Positions 12,067 to 23,634 of a stretch of 64,000 bases of DNA are shown piece by piece; the first letter of the stretch is position 1, and the number at the start of each line of letters is the position of its first letter. The notes below the pieces were generated by a model that searched no databases, was not told the DNA's origin, and saw only the letters and a list, made by a program, of their open reading frames with translations. The stretch is taken from assembly GCA_030248065.1 (NCBI GenBank), contig JASAMV010006823.1, positions 38,474-102,473 of the forward strand, in the 5' to 3' direction. The position numbers and the translations under genes are program-made. The DNA is from Rhynchonema sp. JSB1_4 (Eukaryota; Nematoda; Chromadorea; Monhysterida; Xyalidae).

Positions 12067-13680
12067 GCAGCTGAAAAGCGGACAAAAAACTGCTATATGT
12101 GTGCAAATTTCAGCACCGAATGTAGTTTATCGGCTGAGATCCAATTGGATTGACGTTTATTTTTTCAGCATTTTTCATTTTTAAAATTTCCCAAAAAATG
12201 CAAACCGAGCACCTTTAAATTGAAATTACTGAAAGTATACTTATATTTGGAACGCCAAACTTGGTGAGCATTCCTAAATATGTTGTGGCATTGATTTCCC
12301 ATCAAAAAAACCATATCCAAAATTTCAGTTTTGTGAACCGTACTTTGCGATTCTTACCACCCCACGCTTTTAACATCATTGACCTTTGCTCCCAAGCAGG
12401 CTGTGCGGGCAAAGTTCTTTTCGTAAGCTTGCGATGATGAAGAATGTGCTTGCATTCTTAAAATTTTTCGATAGTTTTAAGGTTATTCCATTATTATCTC
12501 AAGATTTGGCTTGGCTGCAGGATGTGCGTCATCAACGTTTGTTATTCTGTGCGTCTTATGGCACACAACACACAGCGGGCGCCCACAGTGAGTGAGCATA
12601 CTAGCGCTGCAAATGGAAAAAACACGTCGCTGTATCAATCGTGTGTAATGCCAGTTTATGAATGTAGTTATAGATGTCCGACAGTGTGTAAACCAATTTA
12701 CTGGTCCATGCCGATGTACATACAGTATGTAGTTTGTTAACAAATTTCTTTGAAACTCCAACAATGACCACATACATGATACATCAACTGTTAAAGTGGG
12801 GCAAGCTGTAGTACACCTGGAATTCTGAGGACCCCGATAGGCAGCCAGTGTGTCACACACAACAACAACAACAAGCGCATGTATGTAAAATAGCGCGTAA
12901 AAAGCATATGCAGTTGCCTAATCTTCCAAATTGAATTTTGACACCCGTGGTTCTTTTTCTCGTCTAAAATGTCGCTTAGACAGTATACTGGTTGAGTTAA
13001 GTTAGCTAATAAGATTTATGAGTCAACAGAATTGATCTATAAATATGTACCATGGCGAAATGACGACAGAACAGCATCTGATGAATAAACTAAATCAGTG
13101 TGGACGCAGCCTGTCAAATAAGTGTGGCTATTTCAATCTTCAAGGTTCTGAGGTCGTTCCACTGGCTGTTTGTTACATGTAAATATTTTTTGATAAGATT
13201 GTGGAATCGCGATTACAGACGTGACCATCGGTTAGCCTGTAGATGTATAGCACAACATACTGTGGTTGCCCACATGCTTGGTTCCGCATATTTCTTATTT
13301 TTCACCTTGCGTTGGATACCTGCGCACGCGATCTAATAAGTTTACTAACGTTACAAAAAACCGGTTTGCCACCATGTCAACAGGGCGCGGTTTGACTTTG
13401 TGGGCATGGGCAGAACTCTGGCAGAAAATTTAAACTCAAGAGTGTGACGTAATATTATATGCGCACATTGGAAATTACTTATTTGTGTACATACGCCTCC
13501 AAATAATAGCCCCACCCTAATTTTTTGGCATTTTTGTCCACTAACCACACGAATTTATTTAGTACCGCATTCGTTGTCCGCATGTTGAGTCAATCATGTG
13601 TCAAATTTCATTCATGGCTGCTTGTTTGCAAACAACACTCCAGCCATTCAAATCAATTTCACGTAATAAAATTTTGGTTT
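12067..13680. other. No gene recognised
   Basis: AT-rich sequence without convincing exons or structured RNA. A short (AAC)n-like tract occurs near 12858-12872. Confidence 0.45.
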
Positions 13681-13719
13681 GAGCGCGCGTGGGCTGCAAC
13701 TTGCAGCCCACGCGCGCTC
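13681..13719. repeat. 39-bp perfect hairpin palindrome
   Basis: Nineteen bases beginning GAGCGCGCGTGGGC are followed by a single C and then their exact complement ending GCGCTC. Outside, TTTTGG and CCAAAA extend the symmetry with a small offset. It lies about 185 bp upstream of the start codon of the secreted peptide gene, but no function can be assigned. Confidence 0.85.
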
Positions 13720-13904
13720 CAAAACTCATTGATCAACCAGCAGGGCTCTTTTCGCAATCAATTACACATAAGCCAAGAATCGCCCTCATCTTGATATACT
13801 GCACAACTAATAACGGTGTACTTCAATCAATTCATTCCATTCCTGATTTGATCAGATCTACTACTTCATCGAGACGAAACGTCGTCAGAAATATTCTCAT
13901 CACA

Positions 13905-14384
13905 ATGATATCTAGATCCTTCAAAAGCTGCAGCGACACATCGTGGTTACGATTATTGCTCACCGTGTTATTGTTAATGTGCCTGCTGACGACAGAGTTA
14001 TGTAACGCAGCTACACTCGGCAGAATACTCAGTATCAGAAGGTAAACTGGCCTTTAGCGTCTTCATTCACACCAATCAACATTTTTCAGTCATCTTTAAC
14101 CCCACTTTTCCAGGTACAAGCGCCAAAACGGTATACAAGTGATAATGAGCCACGTTTCTGCACACGAAGACAAGGGAAAAGAAATGACCGACGATGAGCA
14201 AATTAGGCAGTCGGCCATTTACGGAAAACAAAACTGGTGCGTGGTCGTTTGCTCAGAAAACCGGATGTTGCATTTTCAGTAACCGGTAGTTGTCAATCAC
14301 TTTTGCAGGCATAACAAGTCGCCAAAGACCAACGACGAAAATGGAAGCACGGAATGGTCTGCAAATGATTTCAAAAGAAAATAA
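13905..14384 (+). CDS. Small secreted peptide precursor, neuropeptide-like
   Basis: Three exons join in frame: 13905-14041, 14114-14236 and 14309-14384, giving 111 residues. A hydrophobic signal sequence runs over residues about 15-36 (LRLLLTVLLLMCLLTTELCN followed by AATLG). The remainder is short, polar and rich in basic cleavage pairs: RR and KR near residues 45-49 and KRK at the very end. That is the layout of a secreted prohormone or neuropeptide precursor. No amidation-site repeat (G-K/R-R in tandem copies) of the FLP or NLP type is seen, apart from one YGK motif in the middle, so the mature peptide is not predicted. All three junctions are GT-AG with matching phases (2, 2). A secreted antimicrobial or cuticular peptide is an alternative. 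Confidence 0.6.
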
Positions 14385-14484
14385 CAACAGCATCGTTTTG
14401 GAGCTCCAAAGCTTCGTGGCCACATTCGTCAGTAATTTGTTTTGCCGCAACAGAAATTGCTTAAGCCCATGTCTTTTACGCCAA

Positions 14485-14774
14485 GGCTGCGATTAGATAA
14501 ATGCGGAATGGCAAATTTTTGCATTCCGCATTCCGCGTTTATCTGCTCACCTTTGCGGAATTTTGAATTTCTGCAAGTAAACTTATTCCTTTGGTCAAAG
14601 ATCTCAGTTGCTGTTTGCGTTAAGACGCAACATTTCAGGTCAGCACGCTGGAAGTTGTCATCGTCACCCAAGCACGCACCATTCCGCAAAGGTGAGCAGA
14701 TAAACGCGGAATGCGAAAATTTACCACTCCGCATTTATCTGCTCACCAATTTCCGCATTTATCTAATCGCAGCC
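14485..14774. mobile_element. MITE, GGCTGCGATTAGATAAATGC family, copy 1
   Basis: Terminal inverted repeats GGCTGCGATTAGATAAATGC and GCATTTATCTAATCGCAGCC, with CAA immediately outside both ends (a possible 3-bp target duplication). Inside, GCGGAATG and TTATCTGCTCACC words are repeated in both orientations near each end. The centre resembles part of the element at 16375-16703. It sits 100 bp downstream of the peptide gene's stop codon. Non-coding. Confidence 0.8.
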
Positions 14775-15676
14775 CAAGAAAGAGTGAGACAAAGTATTGG
14801 TGCACTTGATTGAGCCTTCGGCATTTCTTGTTGAACAGTAGCGAAATTAAGCACCTCAACACTTTAGGGTCGCGAGTCTTCGGAACTCCATTGGTTTCTA
14901 TGTATGTTTCCACAACAAATACCAAATCTCACTGCAATGCAGCTTTCTGACATTCTGGAATTGGTTGTTTGACAATTGTTTATCTGTATACATGCCAGTA
15001 GTCAGTGCTACAATGGTAAGCACGACGTTCTTTCATGGTACATTGATATAACTGATGCTGTTGTTTTCGTTATTTTCTTGTTGCTCAGCTCGTTTTTTGC
15101 TTGTTTTTCGCTTTTTCCAAAAAGCCCAGGATCGCCCTGTGGGCCTACGACGATGCTGTTGCTTCACTCTCCCTGTCGAATCTCTCTGATGTAACGATTT
15201 GACTGATGTTTCACACACCTCGCCTTGTGTTCAATGCACTCGTTTTGGTTGTGTTGTTAAGTGTGTGTGACTCTGTGATCCTTGTTCTCTGATGATTACA
15301 TGTATTGCATTGACAGACGGCTCGTGAGTGAATTCCTCCTTGCCCAAATGATAAACTTGCCGAATAAATAAAAAAATATTGTGGTGCATATCGTTTCAGG
15401 CAGGTGACAATTATGAACTGATCAGCAAATGGCATGCTGACGGTTCGACTTGCAATGTAGCGTGGTGGACATGTGAGCAGAACGCTCAGACATGTGATCC
15501 CGATTAATGCCAGTTTGTCTATTCTGTCACATTTTTCTCAAATGGTGTTCGAGTCACTCCTTTTCTTCAGACTATTTTTTGCATGTTTTTCACATGTAAT
15601 GTCGGTTAAGAAGTGAGTTACACGTTCTCTTAAACGCACATGCTGCAACTTGGTTGCAGTATGGCTGACAAGGTTA

Positions 15677-16237
15677 AAGCGGCCCCGCCGCTATTGTTTT
15701 TTGGGTTTTCGACCTCCTTTTTTCTGTTTGTATCGTTAGTTGGCACTGGGATCAAGAACATTAACCTTGAAAAACTTCACCGAAATGACGATTACTGATC
15801 GAAATCGATCCACCAACATGGACGTTCGGGATCAAACCAGCCCAATATTGATGCACAGTCTGTGCATGGAAGTCAGGACCCGCAAAGCAAAATTCAAAAT
15901 CACTGACGGTGGTATAGGCGCCGGGTTACGGTAGCTTGACAAAACATTTGTCTTTTGCAAAAAAGCTAATGTTTTATCGGGCTACCGTGACCTGCTGCCT
16001 ATATCACGCCCCAGTGATTTTGAATTTCTATTGTAATTCCTGATTATCATGTGCGGATGTGCGTCAATATCGGACAGTTTTGTTCCCGATAGGCAGTGTT
16101 TGCGGATTGATTTCGGTAGGTAATAGCCACTTTGGTGAAGTTCGTCAAAATTAATGTTCTTGATCTCGATGCCAACTAACGATGTGAGCAAAAAAACGTG
16201 TTCGAAAATCCAAAAAACAATAGCGGCGGGGCCGCTT
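15677..16237. mobile_element. TA-flanked fold-back element, AAGCGGCCCCGCCGC termini
   Basis: Termini AAGCGGCCCCGCCGCTATTG and CAATAGCGGCGGGGCCGCTT are perfect inverted repeats flanked by TA on both sides, as for Tc1/mariner insertions. The complementarity continues inward with mismatches through most of both arms (for example AAGAACATTAA at 15763 against TTAATGTTCTT near 16151, and the CGGTAGC/GCTACCG blocks near 15929 and 15981), so the whole element is close to one large hairpin. No transposase. Confidence 0.85.
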
Positions 16238-16374
16238 TAACGATGTATGTATGTACATGTTGGGAAAGCTGGTCCAGGGCCCACTGAGGATGTGGGACAC
16301 CATCTTTCTCACCGGCCACGGGCATGCCCGTTAAGTTGTTTATTCCTTCTTGCAGCGTATAGTCCAGACACCAA

Positions 16375-16703
16375 CTCATGAGACGACTTATTTTGAAGTT
16401 GACTTGAACGGATCCAATAATGTTCCAGTTCCACGTATTTCGGAAATGAAAGAAAGAGAAACGCATGTATTTTTTAAAAACACGCTCTCCACCTCGGTGG
16501 GTAAATTCCCTTTTGACGCCCAAAACATTTGCGTCTTGAACAACGTTGCTGTTCGCGTAAGCACGCAACAAATTGAGGCCAGCCAGCTGGAACTTGTCAT
16601 CATGTCTCTCGGCCCAATCTCTTTCTTTTGTTTGCGAAAACCCGTGTAACCGGCGCATTTTTTAATCTGGCCAAGCAAGCTTTAAAAAGAGTCGTCTCAT
16701 GAG
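16375..16703. mobile_element. MITE with CTCATGAGACGACT termini
   Basis: CTCATGAGACGACT at 16375-16388 is matched by AGTCGTCTCATGAG at 16690-16703. An internal stretch (16558-16612) is related to the centre of the GGCTGCGATTAG MITEs at 14620-14680 and 19279-19340, all sharing CACGCAACA followed by GGCCAG/GGTCAG and CTGGAAGTTGTCAT-like sequence. Different ends on a shared core suggests end exchange or nested ancestry. Non-coding. Confidence 0.7.
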
Positions 16704-18565
16704 CACGTGGCTGGACAAAACCTCACACGAGCCCAATAAATAATTGCGACAAACAGCTGTCAAGGTTAGCCAGGTAAGTGCGACACGATAAGATGGAGCT
16801 CAGGTAAAGGCCGGTAACCGAATGTCAAACGTAAAGTTCAGAAACTTATCGGTGGCGCAACGCGCTCTTCTATACAGCCGCAATCCCGGCCGTTCTGATA
16901 GTGGTTTAAAACAATCATCCAATTAAGGCTACTCGTCATCACATCACCACACACATTATCTTACCTTTTCATGATGGTCATAGTACTGCTGCTCGGCCCA
17001 GCACCAGCCATGGAATCGGTGATGTTTCCGGGGTCACGTTTATGAATTTTTGCGGTCAATGAAGTCTAAGGCACCGGAGTCAGTGTTCAACTTCATCAAT
17101 GTGATTATAGTCATACAGGTGATATTTCCCTTGTTACTTCTTCGGGATCACTTCACTTGATCGTTGCCTGGTAACCATAAACCAGCATTCGTCACGTAAT
17201 GTGCCAGTCCATGCCTGATTCACGAACTAGCTGAAGTGGAAAGAAACCAATTACGCAAGTCATAAAAAGCCAAAAATAGAACAAAAAGCAAAGCCTCACA
17301 CATCACAACCACATGACAGCTTTTATGCGAACAAATAAACGAAAAACATGAATATGCGTGCAAAAGCAAGCAGACGCAGGCAAGCCTATTTTTCTTCTAT
17401 GACACGGTCCCCAAAATCTTGGGAGTCACATCTGGGACACCAGATGTGTGCCTCGTGCAACAGGCTCGGAGCATAATGCGTGAACAAGAAGGTCGATAAT
17501 CGCCCTTCTTCGGTTTGTTCAGGAGGGACAGGACAGGACACACGCAAGACACGGGACAGGTTAGTGACCCCATTGGGGACACCAAGTGATGTAACATCGA
17601 AACCAAAGTCACACACACATGGGGCACCAAGTGTGTTTCACGTTTCTGTACCGACCACGATTGTATCCACACCGCACACGCAAGTTACAGTACAGTTCAG
17701 CACAAGTGAAGTGAATGACTGAATGAATAATGGTAATGCCAGGCTCAGTAAATTGGTACCAAACTGCAAAGATCAACAAAAAAGCTGGTGGTACCGAGTA
17801 CCCAACAACTGCAACCCAGGTTGGCCTCTGATCTCCCGAGGCCCATCAATGGCGCTGTCTGATTCCCAAAAGAAACCAGCGAGCGAGGCACCAACAAGCA
17901 CAAAAGCATTGTCACCATCATTAAAATGCAATAAATGACTTCGTTATTGAGTTGTAAAACGGAGATTACAAAGGAAAAGTGTTGATCGAAAATCACACGA
18001 GACAGCAGAGCATTGCGCTGTCAATAGCGCAAATCAGAAAAAATATGAACGACAAAACTGGTGACAGACCATAGACGAACAACACAGCAGCAGCCAACAA
18101 AATCCTAAGAAATCCCAAAATTCACAATATTTTCGATCGGTTCTGCCCACATCAAGAACAAAGTTGTGAAAGCAAAGTTCGACATCTTCATTTTTCACCT
18201 GACAACTTCATGCGGCCAGGCCGAGGCAATTATTTCCACAATAAATAAAACGGAGATCAAAGTTACTGCGGTGAGTTCTACGCAACGCGTTGGTGACTGA
18301 CAAACAAGAACAAGAAACATCCAAAAATATGGTTACAGATAAGAATGACACTGTCACAGAAAATTGTAACATATAGATGGGATGAAAAAGACGTAAAAAT
18401 TGATTTGAAATGATCAAGAGATACAGAGTAACCTATCAACGGACACGACGGAGTTAAATTGCATATGCAGACTATTGACCAAAACATAAATAGCGAAAAA
18501 GTGTGTTGGTAATTGCATAAATGTACGCGCGCACAAAGGAAGAAAACAAACGTAACTTGGAGCAA
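16704..18565. other. No gene recognised
   Basis: Only short unsupported open frames. The region lies downstream of the SLBP stop codon on the minus strand and may include its 3' untranslated region near 18700. No further exon keeps the reading frame. Confidence 0.4.
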
Positions 18566-18699
18566 CCATAATGATTTTCCGTCATCGATAATTTCATTTT
18601 ATGACCTCAAAATCGAAAAATCGGTGGGAGCACCATAATGATTTTCCGTCATCGATAATTTCATTTTATGACCTCAAAATCGAAAAATCGGTGGGAGCA
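18566..18699. repeat. Perfect 67-bp tandem duplication
   Basis: Two adjacent identical 67-bp units (18566-18632 and 18633-18699) start CCATAATGATTTTCCGTCAT and end GTGGGAGCA. Identity indicates a recent duplication. It lies 25 bp beyond the SLBP stop codon, hence probably within the 3' untranslated region or 3' flank of that gene. Confidence 0.9.
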
Positions 18700-18724
18700 C
18701 CATCTTGACGCACGGTGGCGTGGC

Positions 18725-21700
18725 CTAAAAGAAGTATTTCAGGCAATACTTCAGGAAATCAACGATAGGTGATTGGGGACTTGATTGGGTGGGGACGGGG
18801 AGGTCGGCGTTTTTCACCGAAACTGGCAAAGCACCCAACGATCAAAACAGATGGACCAGCACACATGAAAACAACCGTTGGCTAGAAAAAATGCACGCAC
18901 CTTTCAACGTACTATCGCCACTGGCCGAATGTTGTGCGAGTATGTTCTTTATCGTGTCCTCATCGTGTTGAGCAAATGCACGCCGACTGTCCAGGTCGTA
19001 ATGGCCGAGCAGCGATGCCAGATCGTTCGGATCTGCAGGCATCCGGAATGAAAGCTTGTGTGCAAAGACATAACAAATGTTCAAAAAAGCTTGCCAACGA
19101 GCGATGAACACCAAGAAACAATATTAACCTCGGACTATTTGTGCACAAACTTAGGCTGCGATTGATAAATGCGGAATGGCAAATTTATGCATTCCGTATT
19201 TATCTGCTCACCTGTGCGGAATTTTAAATTTCTGCAAGTAAATTTATGCTTTTGGTCAAACATCTCAGCTGCTGTTTGCGTCAACACGCAACACTTGAGG
19301 TCAGCACGCTGGAAGTTGTCATAATCACTCAAGCACGCACCATTCCACAAAGGTGAGCAGATAAAAGCGGAATGCGGAATGCAGATATTAAGGCCGCTCT
19401 CTGACAAAAGCAAAAAGCGAAAAAGTTCAGCACAACAGCAACTCCTTAACCACGGGCCTAAACCACAGTGATGCTCAAACAAAATGTTTCAGAGGCTGTT
19501 TGGCGTGCGCTGTTGATGATGACTACGCTGAAAAACTTTTTGCTTTTCGTTTCTGTCAGAGAGCGGCCTTACCATTCCGCATTTAAAGGCAGTCTACGGG
19601 AGGTTGTCACTCAGCCCCCGAATACCGTAACCCACCGTAATTTTGATCTGCAAGGATCGTGTCGAGACCATTTTGTTTTTTATCTATGTTTTGCGTGTTA
19701 GCGCCAACACCAACCAACATTTCGAAGTTTTGGGGATCGACGCGCATGATGACAATTTCCAGCTTGCTGTCGCTAATACACGTGTCGATAAGCAGCGATC
19801 AGCAAGGTTCTCGCAACGATCTCCCTTGCGGTGGGTTACGGTATTCGGGGGCTGAGTGACAACCTCCCGTAGACTGCCTTTATCTGCTTACCAATTTCCG
19901 CATACCGCATTTACCTATCTAATCGCAGCCTTGGAGCATTTAGAGAAATTCTCCAACATTATTGTTATGGCAACTGATAAAAATAATTAAACACCCAAAA
20001 TTCACCAGATATGGGCTGAAATCCAGCCGCATCAGCATTATGATCGTGTGGCACATTCTTGACCGAGCTCCGTCCGCTGCTGGACGGCAATGGACTCGGA
20101 CTGCTGGCTGCCTCCGACACGAACGATGTGTTGAGACTGGCGCTGAATTGACTGCAAAACGATCATATAATTAGAATGAAATGATTCTGATTGTAAGAAA
20201 TGCACCGCATTTTCTGCCCCTCTACCTTTCCGTGTCCCCGGCCCAAATGTGAATAGCCTTGCGCCATTGTCGCACTTGTGTGTCCCATGACCGACGCGAG
20301 CAGTCAACCCATTTATTGGGCGTACGCGGGTGTGTACCTTTGATTCGTTGATCCCTGCGAAAAAAACTAGGTGTTATAGCAAAAAGGAAAAAAACGGGCT
20401 CCATGACAATCGCAAACGATGACGCACTTTGGCACTTCCTCGGCGTATTTCTGATATGACGCTGACTGGTAGCCCTTCTTCAGATCCTTGCTGCGTTGGG
20501 CGATCTTCTTCTGATCGAACACCCAGCCCATTTTCGGGTCTTGCCACGTCTCTGGCAGCGGGAATTGAATTGGCGGTTGGGCGCGTCTGGAAAAGTGGTG
20601 TAACAGGACTGCTTGTGGTGGATGGCAAACTGCTTTTTGTCACGATGGCAGTGGGTTCGAAGTATGCCCTAAAATAGGCATTAGGCCTACAATAGGCATT
20701 TGTAAGCCTAAAATGGGTGATTTTTTGGAAAATTTAGTCAAAGGTCGCCAAAATACACTCTTTTTATGGAGATTTTGTTCCAAAAAGGGGCAAAAATAGG
20801 TGAAATTTTCGATCCTCGTCGGACCAGGAACTACACTGTGCCTTATTCATGCCCAAATAAGTTGCCCTCAGTTGCTTCGGTCGCCATTTTACACCGATCT
20901 CACTATCATAGACAACGTGACACATTCAACTTCATGCTCATGGTCACTCTGACCGATTGATTCTGGCATACACGACGAACGACGCTAACCCTCGCCACAT
21001 ACCTGTGGTGATGCTGTCTGCCGGCAGTGGCAGCACTGCGTTTCTTCTTCGGGAATGTGGCCGATGAGCTGTTGTTGTGATGGTGGTGTGTTGAATCATT
21101 GCGCTGTCGTTTGTTCGGCGATGCACCATGGCCGGTGATGGGCGTGTCAGCTGCTGCACGCTTGCGCGGCGAACGACGCAACTCCTATGATAAAGTAGAA
21201 TACTGGTGACCCGAGTGCAAACATTTCCATCAATCCTGCTCCCTCCTCGTCCCAGTGATTTTGATGAATTGGCTGTAACGCGCATCTTCTCAACATTTTG
21301 GCACCACACTGGGCTCGAACCAGATTCGGCACCGTTATTTTAGCACGGCCAGACCTTTCAGTTAAATTCAACGTGGCAATAACCAAATACTTCAAAAAAC
21401 CAAAAGCTGACCCTGGGTGGTGTCCTATCCTTTTTCGGCGTTGTCTTCACACTGGCTTTGGCCGGCGGTGGTGGTGGAATGTTTTTCTTGAGCGCGCCAG
21501 CATAGCTGAACGTCGTCGTCGTGTGCTGCTGGTGACTGTGTGAGCGCGTTTCGCGACCGAGCGTTTCTCTCGGCTCCTCCTTTGGTTCGCGTTTGACGGC
21601 CGATTTCGATCGCGATCTGCATCAGCTCAAACTCAATTTCAAGACAACAGCACAAAATTCCCAACTTTCAGAAAGCTAACCGAGAGCGAGCTGTCCCCTT

Positions 21701-22690
21701 CTTGGGTTCATTCTGTTTGCGACTGCCCCTTGCCTTCACCCGAGTGATTACCAGTGACTCCTCGACTTTGGTGCTGCTCGTTGTGGTTAGCATCGGCTCG
21801 TCGTCGCCTTCTCAAAATGAACATTTGGTCAATCACAAAATTCTGACTCGTGATTTGGTTGTGCCCTGTACATTGTTGTGCGTGCAGCTCACCACCAGAA
21901 TCAGGTAGTTTAAATTCGCAAAAAAATCTTTCATTCATCTGTATGTGCGCCTATTCATCTGTCGATCACAAAGGCAATAATGAGAATGGGATATTGCCGA
22001 GTAGATGTTTTATGCTCATGCGTGCCCGCTCGGAACAAGCCAGCGCCCAGAGACTCAACTGCTAGCTTGCCGGTGTTCGAAAATCGACTGTTACACAACA
22101 AATCCATTCGAGCAGATTCAATTATAATATTTTGCTGTTGTCAGCTTTTGTCAACAATCCCGCCTCTTCACTCACCGTCCAGTTTCGGCAACAAATCTCC
22201 ATATTCGCCCTCTGCGCCACTGCAACTGCCCACAGCCGGACTGGCCATTGAGCTCGCGAACGATTCTTCAACCAATTCGGCCCAACTTTTATTGCCGAAA
22301 TCCATCGATTCGCTCATTAAACTTTCCATTCGCGATTTGTGCATCGTCGCCACTTGTTTGCTGCGCAACAGCGATGTCGGCGAATCCGCACTGGTGCTGA
22401 ATATGGAAAACACAGAATAGATCCAGGTCCGGGGTTATGATATGATTACCGGTGTAAACGCGAAATGTCACGAAACGGGAACAAAGCACTCACGATTCGG
22501 TCAATCTCTTCGGTGATTTACTCGTTGAACTCGACGAACTTGCACCCTCATGGCGCCTGAAAGAAAACACATTTCAATAACGTACAAGGGGGTCGAACAT
22601 TTTCGCGACCTCGATAATAATGGAAAAAAATAACGAACAAGCGAACACGAACCCGTTGCGAGGATCTGAGCTTTGCGATGAACTGGCCAT
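18725..22690 (-). CDS. SLBP: Histone RNA hairpin-binding protein (SLBP)
   Basis: Binds the 3' stem-loop of replication-dependent histone mRNAs and directs their processing and translation. Eleven exons on the minus strand: 22653-22690 (ATG), 22494-22556, 22176-22396, 21681-21810, 21412-21616, 21003-21184, 20428-20586, 20226-20354, 20006-20151, 18901-19032, 18725-18822 (stop). They total 501 codons (500 residues) with all phases agreeing. The RNA-binding domain spans roughly residues 300-373: [15 protein letters not shown], then [19 protein letters not shown] (the TPNK phosphothreonine motif at 344-347) and [13 protein letters not shown] (SRRSWD at 352-357). This is diagnostic of the family. 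The N-terminal half is low-complexity, with SPRKRAA and PNKRQRN nuclear-localisation-like patches. The end of exon 5 is uncertain: a donor 21 bp later would add seven residues. Intron 9 (19033-20005) holds three nested MITEs. Confidence 0.93.
19391..19569. mobile_element. Nested TA-flanked MITE, AGGCCGCTCTCTGACA termini
   Basis: AGGCCGCTCTCTGACAAAAGC begins at 19391 and GCTTTT..TGTCAGAGAGCGGCCT ends at 19569, with TA duplicated at 19389-19390 and 19570-19571. The subterminal word AAGCGAAAAAG recurs in inverted form near the right end. It interrupts the GGCTGCGATT MITE. Confidence 0.85.
19586..19880. mobile_element. Nested TA-flanked MITE, AAGGCAGTCTACGGGAGG termini
   Basis: Terminal inverted repeats of about 50 bp start AAGGCAGTCTACGGGAGG and include CAGCCCCCGAATACCGTAAC. 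The complementary end is at 19827-19880. TA flanks both sides (19584-19585 and 19881-19882). It is inserted in the same host MITE 15 bp from the previous nested element. Confidence 0.88.
20655..20830. repeat. Core of dispersed AT-rich repeat in SLBP intron 6
   Basis: GGCATTAGGCCTACAATAGGC followed by TTAGTCAAAGGTCGCCAAAATACAC is related to the cores at 23470-23570, 54670-54790 and 55535-55640 (TTTAGGCCTAAAAATGCCCA, GGGTATTTTGGCG). No terminal repeats are recognisable here. It is a decayed fragment of the word-carrying MITE group. Confidence 0.5.
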
Positions 22691-23634
22691 GTCCGTTTCG
22701 TGCTGAAATGCAGTCAGGCCTCACAAAGCCATTGCGCAAATTGTGCAGTCAGTATTGTCTTGTACCAGTACGGGAGAGAACCCGAACTTTTTTATTTCGC
22801 GATATGCGCGGATTACGTCAGTCAGGGTTTGGCTCAGTGTAGTGGCAGGCCAAGTGGTTCAGGATAGCCTGGGGGAGGGGTAAATGGGCTAAACCCAGAG
22901 TGGTGCATGCAAGATACCGCAACTCCCCTCGAAAAGCTCGATTTGCATGCGTTTTTACGCCATAAATGGCTGTTTTATGCACGTTGTCGGTGTAGAGCGC
23001 GGTTTTTTGTTTATGGGTGTTTTCGATGCTTGTGACCAAAATAGGTGAAACAAGCCACATTGACATCGCCCGCGCTTGGCCAAAGTTGTTCTGAACAAAT
23101 ATATTTCCCAACTTCTGTCAAAAATTAGAAAATTTCGTGAAAAAAGCCGATGTTTCCCGGAGGCTGAGGTTTTTTTGGGTTTTTTACGTCCCAGGTGGAC
23201 CGTGAAAAAAACGGTTTTTTTTTCATCCGCCAGTATACCCTAATTGAAGGTGGGCAGTCCCAGCCCCCAGGCACTGCACTGGTAGCCAAACCCGTCAAAG
23301 TCAATTTTAAATCTGTCAAAGCTTTTCCCATTGTACGTACGTATGCCACTGGCTGAAGATCGGCCCAGCCGAGGGTTGAAAATTTAAAAAAATGGGAAAA
23401 TTGCAAAACTTCTTGAGTGTTGGTCGGTCAACTGACGTTGAAAACCGAAATAGAGCCGGTGGAGTGAGCAGTGTAGTTATAAAAGGGTATTTTGGCGACT
23501 TTTGACAACACTGACCAAAAAATCACACATTTTAGGCCTAAAAATGCCCATTTTAGGCTTAAAAAGGCCCAACCGCTTTTTTTCATAAGGATTCGGCACA
23601 GGATTTAATCTGATTTGCAATTTTTAGTTTGGAG

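Larger units (their letters stand above)
19154..19930. mobile_element. MITE, GGCTGCGATT family, copy 2, with two nested MITEs
   Basis: Outer termini GGCTGCGATT (19154) and AATCGCAGCC (19921-19930) match the element at 14485-14774, but this copy is 777 bp because two other elements have inserted into it at 19391-19569 and 19586-19880. Without them the residual sequence is about the length of copy 1. The whole nest lies inside intron 9 of the SLBP gene. Confidence 0.85.
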
